Shown one piece after another: positions 29,488-39,743 of a DNA stretch of 49,793 nucleotides. The notes below the pieces were generated by a model. That model was not told the DNA's origin. It made no database searches and saw only the letters and a program-made list of their open reading frames with translations. The number at the start of each line of letters is the position of its first letter. Positions within the stretch are counted from its first letter, which is position 1. The stretch is from NCBI RefSeq assembly GCF_946886695.1, contig NZ_CAMPJD010000035.1, positions 1 through 49,793 of the forward strand. The letters are read 5' to 3'. The stretch is from an uncultured Pseudoxanthomonas sp. (lineage in GTDB: Bacteria; Pseudomonadota; Gammaproteobacteria; Xanthomonadales; Xanthomonadaceae). Made by a program: the position numbers and the translations under genes.

Positions 29488-31397
29488 CGGGTCCTGCGGG
29501 CATCGCGGCCAGGGAATACCACGATGTTAGCCGAAGAATCGTCTTGTTCGTTTGACAACGGTGTGAACTCGGGAACCGCGATCCGCAACACCTCTCCCAA
29601 CTCGTTCGTATCGTACCGGGCATGCGCTGCCCGCATGCGCTGCAGGGCCAGTTCGATGAACTCGGGCGCCACTTCGCGCGCAAGCGCCTTCATGATCTTC
29701 GAGTGAGAGGTGGGCTGGTAGCGCTCATCCGCGTGGAAAAGCGTTTCGTGCAGCTTCTCCCCGGGACGAAGACCGGTGTAGACGATGGCGATATCGCGCC
29801 CGGGTTGCCTGCCTGCCAACCGGATCATCTGCTCAGCCAGCAGGCGGATCGGCACCGGATCGCCCATGTCCAACGTATAGATGGATGCATGCGCTGCGCC
29901 TGAAGCGGCCTGCAGGATCAGCTGGCACGCCTCGGGAATGGTCATGAAATAGCGCGTCACATCCGGATCGGTGACGGTCACCGGGCCGCCCTTGCGGATC
30001 TGTTCCCGGAACAAGGGGACTACGCTACCTGCGGAATCCAGGACGTTGCCGAAGCGCACCGTGACGTATCGCGTTCCGGATCGCGCATCGTCAAGCGCCT
30101 GGCACGCCATTTCCGCAAGACGCTTGGTCGCACCAAGCACGTTGACGGGATCCACGGCCTTGTCCGTGGAAATCAGGACGAAGGTCGCAACACCGGCTTC
30201 ACGGCAGGCCCGCGCCACCGTCTCGGTTGCCAGAACGTTGTTGCCGACGGCTTCACGCAGGTGTCCTTCCAGCAGGGGCACCTGTTTGTAAGCCGCGGCA
30301 TGAAACACTGCGTCCGGGTCTGCGATCCTCAACGCATGTTCAATGACGGCCGCATCTCCGCAGTTGCCGAGTATCGGAAGGACCTCCAGATCGGGGAAAG
30401 CTCGACGAAGGTCGCCCTGGATCGTGATGAGCGCCAGTTCGTCTATTTCAACCAGTGCGATCCGCTGGGCACCATGGCGAGCACATTGCCGGCAGAGCTC
30501 CGAACCGATGGATCCACCCGCACCCGTCACCATCACGGTCCGTCCACCCAGCCAGCCCCGGATGAGCTTCCAGTCCGGGGTGACCGATTTCCGGCCAAGC
30601 AAGTCCTCGATCGCGACTTCCTTCAGGTCGCCCGGCATGGATTGCCCCTCGAGCACATTGACCAGCCGCGGGACCATGCGGAATGGCAGTCCGGTGCTCT
30701 CGCAGATCGCTACCACGCGCTGCATGGCGGGCGCATCCAGGGACGGCATGGCAATGACCAGCATCCGGGCTGCCGTCTCCCGCGCGACTGCCGCAGCGTT
30801 CTCCAAGCCCCCGAGAACAGGAATGCCCTGCAGCTTTGATCCATGCAGTCGCGACGCGTCGTCCAGGAACGCGACGGGCTGGTATACGCCAGTCCGCCGA
30901 AGTTCCCTCACCAGGGCTTCCCCTGCCCGCCCAGCGCCCAAGATCAGGACCCGCGATGCGCTCTCGTTGCTGCGATGGACCTGACTGTCCTTCCAGGCCC
31001 GATAAACAAGCCGAGGCAACCCAAGCAGACCCACCAAGGCAAACGGATAGAATCCCAACACAGCGCGCGGCGTTGAACCGAATCGGTTGTAGAAGAACAG
31101 ACCAAGCACGACGCCAAGGAAACCCAAGGCACACGCCTTCACGATGTTCCAGAGATCTGGAAGACTGGCGAAGCGCCAGAGGCCGCGGTACAGCCCCATC
31201 CACCAGAACACTGCGCCCTGTGCCATAAGCACGATGGCGATTTCGTTCGACCAAAAGGGAAACGCCGGTGCGTGGGCCAACATCGCATAGCGAAGACGGT
31301 GCAGTACCTGCCAACAAAGCCACACCATCGTCAGGTCATGGGCTGCCACGAGAAGACGTGGCATAAACCCGCTAAATCGATCCCGCCACGATTCCAT
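29484..31397 (-). CDS. Membrane-bound nucleotide-sugar 4,6-dehydratase (WbpM/CapD/PglF family)
   Basis: A 637-aa protein for O-antigen or capsule sugar synthesis, probably forming the 4-keto-6-deoxy intermediate from UDP-GlcNAc. Four hydrophobic segments occupy residues 1-130. A first Rossmann fold follows (LILGAGRAGEA near 151), then the catalytic Rossmann domain with TGAGGSIG at 291-298 and STDKAVDPVN at 410-419. The position of the catalytic Tyr is L421 (LGATK, K425). WbpM itself has Met there and FlaA1 has Tyr. Linked to galU downstream (4-bp overlap) and the WecA-like gene upstream (18 bp). Confidence 0.92.
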   Translation of the reverse strand: MESWRDRFSGFMPRLLVAAHDLTMVWLCWQVLHRLRYAMLAHAPAFPFWSNEIAIVLMAQGAVFWWMGLYRGLWRFASLPDLWNIVKACALGFLGVVLGLFFYNRFGSTPRAVLGFYPFALVGLLGLPRLVYRAWKDSQVHRSNESASRVLILGAGRAGEALVRELRRTGVYQPVAFLDDASRLHGSKLQGIPVLGGLENAAAVARETAARMLVIAMPSLDAPAMQRVVAICESTGLPFRMVPRLVNVLEGQSMPGDLKEVAIEDLLGRKSVTPDWKLIRGWLGGRTVMVTGAGGSIGSELCRQCARHGAQRIALVEIDELALITIQGDLRRAFPDLEVLPILGNCGDAAVIEHALRIADPDAVFHAAAYKQVPLLEGHLREAVGNNVLATETVARACREAGVATFVLISTDKAVDPVNVLGATKRLAEMACQALDDARSGTRYVTVRFGNVLDSAGSVVPLFREQIRKGGPVTVTDPDVTRYFMTIPEACQLILQAASGAAHASIYTLDMGDPVPIRLLAEQMIRLAGRQPGRDIAIVYTGLRPGEKLHETLFHADERYQPTSHSKIMKALAREVAPEFIELALQRMRAAHARYDTNELGEVLRIAVPEFTPLSNEQDDSSANIVVFPGRDARRTR

Positions 31398-31415
31398 CAG
31401 ATCCGTCTCCCGGTG

Positions 31416-32390
31416 CTACCCGCCACGCCATCCACGGCGCAATACAAACCACAGCGCCCAACCCGATCCGTAGATCGCAATTGCTGCGCCCAACGTCGCC
31501 GCCAACCCGGCCTCCGGCAGGCCATAGGTTAACAATAATGTAACGCCGCCAAACATTGCGTAAATCACGGTTATTGCAGCGTGCCCGAATCGACGCGCGC
31601 CGATCTGATAAAGATGCCCCACATGAGGCGTCCACCATTGTTCGCCACGGAGCATGCGCCCCGATAACGTGAAGCCTGCGTCGACGAGGAATGCGGATAG
31701 AGGCAACAGCAACAGTGGGGCGCTCACCGGTGGCAGTATCAGGTAGGCGGCGGTGGCAAGCCCTGCCAACGCATAGCCCAATGCACCACTGCCCACATCT
31801 CCCAGGAAGATCCGGGCCCTGGGGAAGTTGAAGGGCAGGAAGCCGATACATGCCGCGAGCAATGCGAAGGCAAGCCAATGCCACCCACCCACCAATAGAC
31901 CGGCATAGGCCAGTGCGGCCAATGCAGCCTGACTGGTCGCCAGGCCATTGATGCCATCCATGAAGTTCCAGACGTTGACCAACACCATGGCCGTACCGAA
32001 GGCCAAGATAGCCGGTAGCAGTTGGCCGCTTTGCCCCCCAGCTCCGGCGGCCAAGGTGAGCGCCGCCACGGCTTGGACCGCGAGCCGCAACCAAGGCGAC
32101 AACGGCCTATGGTCGTCCCACCACCCTACCCCGGCCACGATCAACAGCCCCGGCAGGAACCCCCACCACAACAGGTCCATCGCCCTCGGACCCAATGCCA
32201 GATAAAGGCCGGCCGCGACAAGTACTGCCACGATCGCGATGCCGCCGCCCCGTGGTGTGGCGACGTCATGGCTCCGCCGTTCACCGGGCTGATCCAGAAG
32301 GTTGCCACGCAACGCGTATCGACGCGCCAGCCAAGTCCCCACGGCGGTACCTGCCGTCAGCAGCAACAGCCAGACGGGCACACTCGGCAT
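31416..32390 (-). CDS. WecA/MraY-family undecaprenyl-phosphate glycosyl-1-phosphate transferase
   Basis: Integral membrane enzyme of 324 aa that would load the first sugar phosphate of a surface glycan onto undecaprenyl phosphate. About ten hydrophobic segments are seen. Family motifs: RRSHDVATPRGGG in the first cytoplasmic loop, WWDDHRP, the catalytic NFMDGINGLA, and GDVGSGALGY. A late HVGHLYQ block holds the conserved His. The ATG at 32390 shares a base with the lapB stop (TGATG). The donor sugar cannot be read from the sequence. Confidence 0.9.
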   Translation of the reverse strand: MPSVPVWLLLLTAGTAVGTWLARRYALRGNLLDQPGERRSHDVATPRGGGIAIVAVLVAAGLYLALGPRAMDLLWWGFLPGLLIVAGVGWWDDHRPLSPWLRLAVQAVAALTLAAGAGGQSGQLLPAILAFGTAMVLVNVWNFMDGINGLATSQAALAALAYAGLLVGGWHWLAFALLAACIGFLPFNFPRARIFLGDVGSGALGYALAGLATAAYLILPPVSAPLLLLPLSAFLVDAGFTLSGRMLRGEQWWTPHVGHLYQIGARRFGHAAITVIYAMFGGVTLLLTYGLPEAGLAATLGAAIAIYGSGWALWFVLRRGWRGG

Positions 32391-33568
32391 CAGACGACCG
32401 CGTAGTTCAGCAATGGCTTGATCGTGCCCCATTCCTTGCAACTCGGGCATTGCCAATGGTGCGTCCGGGCGCCGAAGCCGCAACGCGTGCACCGGTAGCT
32501 GGGATTCCGCACCAGCAGCTGATCGGTGATGTGCTTGAGATCATGCAGCGTGGCCGATGGGTCTGCACCTTCGGCCAGCGTCAGGTCGATCAGTGCCGCC
32601 TCCCCGCGCACCGATGGCCGGTCCTTGAGCTGACGCGCCAGATAGGCCCGCGCGGCGGCGACACCGTCCTGACGTTCAACCAGCCGCGTCAATGCCAGCA
32701 CCGGTGCGATCCCGCGGTAGTGCTCGCACATCTCCGACAGGAAAGCCCGTGCACCGGACAGATCCCCCACTTGGTCGTAGCCCGCCAGGAGACTGGGCAA
32801 GACCTCGGGAAGGTAGTCGGGGTCATGCCGTGCCGCGCGCTCGAACGCACGAATTGCGGCTTCGGAATTGCCGGCATCAGACTCGATACGACCTTCGATG
32901 ATGCCTGCACGTACGCTGCCCGCGTCGGCCTGATAAGCGCGCGCTACCGCTGCGCGCGCGGCATCGACGCTGTTCGCTGTACGATTCCGCTCAGCCAGTT
33001 CGCATTCAAACTGGGCGATCAGTTTGCCCATCGGTTCAGTCGTGACCTCTTCATAGCGTCGCGCATTGTCGATCGCCTTTTCCCAGTCGCGCTCGGCCTG
33101 GTAGATGCCGATGAGATGCTTGAGCGCCTGCGGAGCACGTTGATCGATGCGCGCCAGATCGGTGAACACGGTCTCCGCGCGATCCAGCAGTCCGGAACGC
33201 ATGTAGTCCTCGCCAAGCGCCAGCAAGGCTTGTACGCGCTGCGCATCACTCAGGTCGGCCCGCTGCACAAGCCCCTGGTGCAGACGGATGGCGCGATCCA
33301 CCTCGCCACGACGGCGGAACAGGTGACCCAAGGCGACCTGCGTTTCGAAGGTTTCCTTGTCGAGTTCCGCGATATGGAGGAACAGCTCGATCGCTTTGTC
33401 CGGCTGCTCATTGAGCAGATAGTTCAGGCCACGGAAATAGGTGCTCGAGAGCCGGCTGACCTGCGTGTCACCGTGACGTTGGCCGCCACGGCGACCGATG
33501 ATCCAGCCGCTCAATGCAGCCAGCGGCAGGAACAGGAAAAACCAGAACCACTCGGTGAGGAAGGCCAT
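32390..33568 (-). CDS. lapB: Lipopolysaccharide assembly protein LapB (YciM)
   Basis: Cytoplasmic TPR protein anchored in the inner membrane. In E. coli it targets LpxC to FtsH for degradation and so limits lipopolysaccharide synthesis. 392 aa (E. coli 389). One N-terminal membrane helix (about 5-25) is followed by TPR units, and a rubredoxin-like zinc site closes the protein: C360-x2-C363 and C374-x2-C377. It sits 3 bp after lapA, as in other gammaproteobacteria, and leads directly into O-antigen-type genes. Confidence 0.95.
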   Translation of the reverse strand: MAFLTEWFWFFLFLPLAALSGWIIGRRGGQRHGDTQVSRLSSTYFRGLNYLLNEQPDKAIELFLHIAELDKETFETQVALGHLFRRRGEVDRAIRLHQGLVQRADLSDAQRVQALLALGEDYMRSGLLDRAETVFTDLARIDQRAPQALKHLIGIYQAERDWEKAIDNARRYEEVTTEPMGKLIAQFECELAERNRTANSVDAARAAVARAYQADAGSVRAGIIEGRIESDAGNSEAAIRAFERAARHDPDYLPEVLPSLLAGYDQVGDLSGARAFLSEMCEHYRGIAPVLALTRLVERQDGVAAARAYLARQLKDRPSVRGEAALIDLTLAEGADPSATLHDLKHITDQLLVRNPSYRCTRCGFGARTHHWQCPSCKEWGTIKPLLNYAVV

Positions 33569-33571
33569 GGG

Positions 33572-33853
33572 TCAGGCGCCACCATCGAAGGTCGAAGTGC
33601 CTCCGTTTGATGCCGGGGCCTGGGCGCGGTTCGCTTTGCGGAGTTTCGCGTAGAGCGGCCACACCAGTGTGGCCACCACGATCAAGCCGCCGATCACGAC
33701 ACCCAGCAACAGGGACAGCATGATGCCGACGCCGGATGACGTCTGGAACTCAGTGAAGAGCAGCTTCAACGTTATCGGCTGCGTATTCAACACGCCGATG
33801 ATGAGTCCGTAGGCCAGGAACAACAGTGCAACGACCAGGCGGAACATGTTCAT
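33572..33853 (-). CDS. lapA: LapA domain protein (DUF1049)
   Basis: Small inner-membrane protein of 93 aa, partner of LapB in control of lipopolysaccharide assembly. Two membrane segments (about 3-21 and 43-66) lie on either side of a short loop, and a cytoplasmic tail with basic residues (KLRKANRAQ) follows. That layout and the adjacency to lapB and ihfB define it. The gap to lapB is 3 bp. Confidence 0.9.
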   Translation of the reverse strand: MNMFRLVVALLFLAYGLIIGVLNTQPITLKLLFTEFQTSSGVGIMLSLLLGVVIGGLIVVATLVWPLYAKLRKANRAQAPASNGGTSTFDGGA

Positions 33854-33924
33854 CAGGCGACTCCTTGCGGGACGGCGCCTAGCTTAACGGAGTCGGCGCG
33901 GAACGACACGCGCCCGACGAGACG

Positions 33925-34230
33925 CTACTCCCCGGCCTCTTCGATGGGCGTCACGTCGCTGACGCGTTCGCGCAGCTCCTTGCCCGGCTTGAAGTGGGGA
34001 ACGTGCTTGGCCGGCAACGCGACCGACTCGCCGGTCTTCGGATTGCGGCCCATCCTGGGTGGACGGTAATGCAGCGAAAAACTGCCGAATCCGCGGATCT
34101 CGATACGGTCACCCTGTGCGAGGGCGCCGCCCATCATCTCCAGCAATGCCTTGACGGCCAGGTCCACGTCCTCGGCCTTGAGGTGCGGCTGGCGGCGGCT
34201 GAGGATCTCGATGAGTTCGGATTTGGTCAT
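33925..34230 (-). CDS. ihfB: Integration host factor subunit beta
   Basis: DNA-bending protein of the HU/IHF family; with IHF-alpha it shapes promoters, replication origins and recombination sites. At 101 aa it is normal. Diagnostic residues: MTKSELIE at the start, [20 protein letters not shown] (about 42-61), then RNPKTGE in the beta-arm that inserts its Pro into the minor groove. It follows rpsA by 97 bp, with a strong hairpin between them, and precedes lapA by 71 bp. Confidence 0.96.
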   Translation of the reverse strand: MTKSELIEILSRRQPHLKAEDVDLAVKALLEMMGGALAQGDRIEIRGFGSFSLHYRPPRMGRNPKTGESVALPAKHVPHFKPGKELRERVSDVTPIEEAGE

Positions 34231-34259
34231 CGCATGCGGAATTCGGACGGATGAACCCG

Positions 34260-34286
34260 CGCCGGCCCGGGTACTCCGGGCCGGCG
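34260..34286 (-). terminator. GC-rich hairpin between rpsA and ihfB
   Basis: Perfect 11-bp stem CGCCGGCCCGG-GTACT-CCGGGCCGGCG. No U-tract follows on the minus strand, so it may limit read-through from rpsA or stabilise its 3' end rather than fully terminate. Confidence 0.55.
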
Positions 34287-34327
34287 GGGAACGGTACTGC
34301 TAGCAATACTGCAACGGCGCGAGCCGC

Positions 34328-36019
<1,692 letters not shown>

Positions 36020-36131
36020 TGAAAAATACTCGGTTGATGACACAGACCGGGCGCACCTGAAGATGCACACGATCCACCCGTTGTCGGCCGGCGCGGGATT
36101 GCGTGTGGCCGTGAGTGTTGTGGTTGTTGAA

Positions 36132-36153
36132 CCGCACGGAGGATTCCGGGCGG
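36132..36153 (-). terminator. Weak hairpin after cmk, in the rpsA leader region
   Basis: Stem CCGC-x-CGGA / TCCG-x-GCGG with one internal mismatch, 21 bp beyond the cmk stop. TTCAAC follows on the minus strand. It could trim cmk transcripts or belong to the rpsA leader structure. The remaining leader shows nothing else I can name. Confidence 0.35.
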
Positions 36154-36173
36154 ACCTTCTGCTGGGCGGGAAC

Positions 36174-36851
36174 CTAGTCCGCGCGCGCCGGCACCAAAGC
36201 CAGCACACGTTCGACGACGGCATCGATGCCAAGGCCGGTGGTGTCGATGAGGACGGCGTCTTCGGCCGGCCGCAAGGGCGCCACCGTACGCTGGGCGTCA
36301 CGGGCGTCACGGGCGAGGATCTCGCGCAGCAGACCATCGATTGTGACGGAAACCCCTTTGTCTTTCAACTGCTTATAGCGCCTTTCCGCCCGTTCGTCGG
36401 CACTGGCGGTCAGGAATACCTTGTAAGGGGCGTCCGGAAAGATGACGGTCCCCATGTCACGCCCGTCCGCCACCAGTCCCGGCGGCCGGCGGAAAGCCCG
36501 CTGACGCTCCTTCAATGCGGAGCGCACCTCGGGGATGGCGGCAATGGCGGACGCGAGGGCGCCGGTGGTCTCCAGACGCAGTTCGTGCGTCGCGTCCAGG
36601 TCGTCCACGATGACCCGCAGCCCGTGCTCCGTTTCGCGGAAGCTGACACGGGTATCGAACGCACACCGGACCAGGGCTGCAGGATCGGATATGTCCAGAT
36701 CGGCCCAGCTTGCCGCCACACCAACCGCGCGGTAGAGAGCCCCGGAATCGAGGTAATGCCAGCCCAATCGACCGGCCACCAACCGGCTCACCGTGCCCTT
36801 GCCTGCCCCGGAAGGGCCATCGATGGTCAGGACGGGGGAGGTATCGGACAT
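36174..36851 (-). CDS. cmk: Cytidylate kinase
   Basis: Phosphorylates CMP and dCMP with ATP. From the ATG at 36851 it has 225 aa (E. coli 227). The P-loop GPSGAGKGT is at 12-20. It is followed by [16 protein letters not shown], and by [20 protein letters not shown] with the substrate-binding region near 128-147. It heads the cmk-rpsA-ihfB run and is divergent from the L36 gene. Confidence 0.96.
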   Translation of the reverse strand: MSDTSPVLTIDGPSGAGKGTVSRLVAGRLGWHYLDSGALYRAVGVAASWADLDISDPAALVRCAFDTRVSFRETEHGLRVIVDDLDATHELRLETTGALASAIAAIPEVRSALKERQRAFRRPPGLVADGRDMGTVIFPDAPYKVFLTASADERAERRYKQLKDKGVSVTIDGLLREILARDARDAQRTVAPLRPAEDAVLIDTTGLGIDAVVERVLALVPARAD

Positions 36852-36948
36852 GGGGTCTCCTGAGGGATTTTGGGCGGCATTATGATGTCGGCCGTCCCCG
36901 CCCGGGACACCTTCGACGGCGCGCTCACACGAGGCGTAGTGCAACCGC

Positions 36949-36978
36949 TTGATATGCCAACGGAATTGCCGTTAGAAT
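36949..36978 (+). promoter_or_regulatory. Sigma-70-type promoter for the L36 gene
   Basis: A -35 box TTGATA (36949-36954) and a -10 box TAGAAT (36973-36978) are separated by 18 bp. Each matches five of six consensus bases. Transcription would begin near 36985, about 40 nt before the L36 start codon. A GAGG ribosome site lies at 37014-37017. Confidence 0.65.
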
Positions 36979-37025
36979 AGCCGGCTTCGTTCCACCCCAT
37001 ACTCTTTTACGCCGAGGTTCATCTC

Positions 37026-37151
37026 ATGAAGGTCCTGTCCTCCCTGAAGTCGGCGAAGGCCCGTCACCGCGACTGCAAGGTGGTCCGCCGCCGCGGCAAG
37101 GTCTTCGTGATCTGCAAGTCCAACCCGCGTTTCAAGGCGCGCCAGCGCTGA
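37026..37151 (+). CDS. rpmJ: 50S ribosomal protein L36, YkgO (zinc-poor) type
   Basis: Forty-one residues, beginning [17 protein letters not shown] and ending in NPRFKARQR. It closely resembles E. coli YkgO, the second L36 form. Usual L36 has a Cys3-His zinc site. Here only C17 and C30 remain of the cysteines, with H14 at the first ligand position and Arg instead of the last His, so tight zinc binding is unlikely. A good promoter precedes it and a terminator follows. Short, but secure by sequence. Confidence 0.95.
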   Translation: MKVLSSLKSAKARHRDCKVVRRRGKVFVICKSNPRFKARQR

Positions 37152-37162
37152 GGAACGGCACT

Positions 37163-37211
37163 GCCGGCCACGGCCGGCTATGCATCAAAAGCCGCCTCCG
37201 GGCGGTTTTTT
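37163..37211 (+). terminator. Terminator after the L36 gene
   Basis: Two stems in tandem: GCCGGC-CACG-GCCGGC at 37163-37178, then CCGCC-TCCG-GGCGG at 37192-37205 running into TTTTTTG. The second is a typical intrinsic terminator. Confidence 0.9.
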
Positions 37212-37260
37212 GTTGTCCTGCTTTTGTTATAAAAGGCAGATCACCCAGGGGAATCCCACC

Positions 37261-37590
37261 ATGAGCCGTCGCGCCCTCACACTCCCGTTGATCGCCCTGC
37301 TCGGCCTTGCCGGCCCGGCCTTCGCAGATACCCTGCTGATAGAGCGCGCCCAGGAAACGCCCGCGGCGGCGGCCCCGGTGCGTGGACAAACGGCAGCCGA
37401 TGTCGAAGCCCGCTTCGGCGCTCCGCAACAGAAGCTCGAGCCGCGTGGCGGTCAGAAGCGGCAATGGCCGGTGATCCATCGTTGGGTCTATCCCGGTTTC
37501 ACGGTCTACTTCGAAAAGAGCCGCGTCATCGACGTGGTGCTGAACAAGGCTACCGCCGAAGAGATCGGCCCCAAGCCCCCCATCCGCTGA
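37261..37590 (+). CDS. Small secreted protein of unknown function
   Basis: A 109-aa protein. The ATG at 37261 gives a signal peptide (hydrophobic residues 6-18, likely cut after AFA at residue 22). An upstream reading from 37180 would cross the L36 terminator. The mature part contains VEARFGAPQQK and WVYPGFTVYFEKSRVIDVVL, a form reminiscent of SmpA/BamE-like small periplasmic proteins. I do not claim membership. It lies 28 bp before aguA on the same strand and may be co-transcribed. Confidence 0.75.
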   Translation: MSRRALTLPLIALLGLAGPAFADTLLIERAQETPAAAAPVRGQTAADVEARFGAPQQKLEPRGGQKRQWPVIHRWVYPGFTVYFEKSRVIDVVLNKATAEEIGPKPPIR

Positions 37591-37618
37591 CTGGCGCCCC
37601 GCGCGCTCCTGTAATCCG

Positions 37619-38650
37619 ATGACCGATGCCTATCGCTTCCCCGCGGAGTGGGAACCCCAGTCCGCGGTCCTGATCGCTTGGCCGCACGCCGAGACCGATT
37701 GGGCCGACCGCCTCGCCGATGTCGAGGAGACATATGTCGCCCTGGTGGCCGCCATCACCCGCTTCCAGCCGGTGGTGATCTGCGTCGCCGACGACGACCT
37801 GCAGACCTATGCCGAAGCGCGACTGCGCTCGGCGCGGGTGGACATGGAGCGCGTGCGCTTCGTTCCCGCCGAGTACGACGACACCTGGCTGCGCGACTCC
37901 GGACCGATCACCTTGCGTGATGGCGACCGGTTCAAGTTGCTGGACTTCCGCTTCACAGGCTGGGGTGGCAAGTACGAAGCCACGCGCGACGACCGGCTGG
38001 TCGGCGAGCTCTCCGGCATGCAGTTGTTTCACAACTACTTCGTCCAAAGCATTGATTTTGCTTTGGAAGGTGGCGCCATTGAGACCGATGGAACGGGCAC
38101 CCTGCTGACGACGTGGCAGTGCCTGCACGAACGACACCCCGACGCCTCGCGCGAAGACCTGACCGACAAGCTGGCGCGCTGGTTGAAGCAGGGGCGCGTG
38201 CTGTGGCTGGACCACGGCTACCTGGAAGGCGACGACACCGACGCCCATATCGATACCCTCGCCCGCTTTGCGCCCGGCGACGCCATCGTCTACCAGGCAT
38301 GCGACGACACCTCGGACGTCCACTACGCCGAATTGCAGGCCATGGCCGCCGACATCGCGGCGCTGCGGACGGCCGACGGGCGCCCGTATCGCGCGTTCCC
38401 GCTGCCATGGGCGCAGCCGGTGATCGATAACGGCCGCCGATTGGCGGCGTCGTACGCGAACTATCTGATCATCAATGGCGCCGTACTGATGCCGGCCTAC
38501 GGCGATCCCGCCGACGGCCAGGCGGCCGCGATGCTGGCACAGGCCTACCCGGATCGCGAGATCGTGCAGGTACCCTGCCGCGCGCTGATCTGGCAGAACG
38601 GCAGCCTGCACTGCATCACCATGCAATTGCCGGCGGGGCTGCTTGGCTGA
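37619..38650 (+). CDS. aguA: Agmatine deiminase
   Basis: Hydrolyses agmatine to N-carbamoylputrescine and ammonia. 343 aa, of the peptidyl-arginine-deiminase-like fold. Family blocks: EWEPQSAVLIAWPH at the start, DTWLRDSGPI, GWGGKYE, LEGGAIETDG, HGYLEGDDTDAHID with the catalytic His, and C332 in GSLHCITMQ as nucleophile. aguB, which performs the next step, lies 2.5 kb downstream on the same strand with two unrelated-looking genes between. Confidence 0.95.
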   Translation: MTDAYRFPAEWEPQSAVLIAWPHAETDWADRLADVEETYVALVAAITRFQPVVICVADDDLQTYAEARLRSARVDMERVRFVPAEYDDTWLRDSGPITLRDGDRFKLLDFRFTGWGGKYEATRDDRLVGELSGMQLFHNYFVQSIDFALEGGAIETDGTGTLLTTWQCLHERHPDASREDLTDKLARWLKQGRVLWLDHGYLEGDDTDAHIDTLARFAPGDAIVYQACDDTSDVHYAELQAMAADIAALRTADGRPYRAFPLPWAQPVIDNGRRLAASYANYLIINGAVLMPAYGDPADGQAAAMLAQAYPDREIVQVPCRALIWQNGSLHCITMQLPAGLLG

Positions 38651-38660
38651 ATCCGTCATC

Positions 38661-38681
38661 GGCGCCACGGCTCGTGGCACC
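38661..38681 (+). terminator. Candidate hairpin after aguA
   Basis: Stem GGCGCCACG-GCT-CGTGGCACC with one G-U pair, 10 bp after the aguA stop. No U-tract follows, so termination is uncertain. Confidence 0.4.
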
Positions 38682-38776
38682 GTGACATCAGTTGGGCGCA
38701 GATTGAACGCTTCGTTTACATCTCGCCTCACACGATCCCGGATAACCACCGTTTCCCATTGATCGAGGAGACGGCC

Positions 38777-39739
38777 GTGTATTCACGACGCAAGTTCCTG
38801 ACGACCACTGCGCTGGCCACGGCCGGTCTCGGCCTGGCCGCCTGCCGTGACGCAGCGCAGGCGGGCGGGGTTGGCGCATCACCGGCTGCTCCATCCCCCG
38901 TCGCCGCTCCGGGCGCATTGAACACCCGCATCATCCCGTCGACCGGCGAGCGGGTCCCCGTCATCGGCATGGGCACGTCCGGCAGTTTCGAAGTCGGCCA
39001 GAGCGCGGCCGAACTCGACCCCTTGCGTGAAGTGCTGAAGCGGTTCTTTGCCGCGGGCGCCACGCTCATCGATACGGCACCCACCTACAGCGTCGCCGAA
39101 GACGTCATGGGCGCGCTGCTGGCCGAACAGGGACTCACCAGCAAGGCCTGGCTGGCCACCAAACTGTCCGGCGTGACCGGACGCGAGGCCGGCCTGGCCC
39201 AGTTCGAAGACACGCTTCGACGGCTGAAGACCGACAAGGTCGCGCTGCTTCAGGTCCACAACCTGGGCGACCTGAAGACCCAGATGGCGGTCGCGCGCGA
39301 ATTGAAGGCGCAGGGCAAGGTGAAGTACGTCGGCGTGACGCATTACGTCGAACGGGCGCAGGAACAACTCGCCGATGTCGTGCAGGCGGAGAAGCCCGAC
39401 TTCCTTCAGATCAACTATTCGGTCGTCAGCCGCGGGGCGGAGAAGCGTGTATTGCCGCTGGCACAGGATCTGGGCGTGGCGGTGCTGATCAATCGCGCCT
39501 TCGAGGACGGCAAACTGTTCGCGCAGGTCAAGGACACGCCATTGCCGCCCGCGCTGTCGGAAGCCGGTGTTTCGTCGTGGGCGCAGGCCTTCCTGAAGTT
39601 CGCCCTCAGCCATCCCGCGGTCACTGCCGTCATCCCGGCCACGGGCAAGCCCGATCGCCAGAGCGACAACCTGAAAGCCGGCTCGGGTCAGGACCTGACG
39701 CCGGCACAACGCGACGCCCTGATTGCCGCGGTGGCTTGA
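38777..39739 (+). CDS. Tat-exported aldo/keto reductase
   Basis: A 320-aa NAD(P)H-dependent aldo/keto reductase with an export signal. From the GTG at 38777 (GGAG about 8 nt upstream) the protein starts MYSRRKFLTTTALATAGLGL. The S-R-R-K-F-L twin-arginine motif comes first, and a lipobox-like LAAC with C23 ends the signal. The catalytic tetrad is intact: D99 and Y104 (DTAPTY), K129 (ATKLS) and H161 (QVHNLG). A VIPATGKP block near the C-terminus is the cofactor-binding type. The next gene starts 4 nt after its stop. Substrate unknown; the cofactor source outside the cytoplasm is a puzzle. Confidence 0.87.
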   Translation: MYSRRKFLTTTALATAGLGLAACRDAAQAGGVGASPAAPSPVAAPGALNTRIIPSTGERVPVIGMGTSGSFEVGQSAAELDPLREVLKRFFAAGATLIDTAPTYSVAEDVMGALLAEQGLTSKAWLATKLSGVTGREAGLAQFEDTLRRLKTDKVALLQVHNLGDLKTQMAVARELKAQGKVKYVGVTHYVERAQEQLADVVQAEKPDFLQINYSVVSRGAEKRVLPLAQDLGVAVLINRAFEDGKLFAQVKDTPLPPALSEAGVSSWAQAFLKFALSHPAVTAVIPATGKPDRQSDNLKAGSGQDLTPAQRDALIAAVA

Positions 39740-39743
39740 GCCG

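Noticed and set aside
36020..36337. Extended N-terminus for ribosomal protein S1
   Set aside because: [12 protein letters not shown] at 36019 is the known S1 start, and the extension would overlap cmk.
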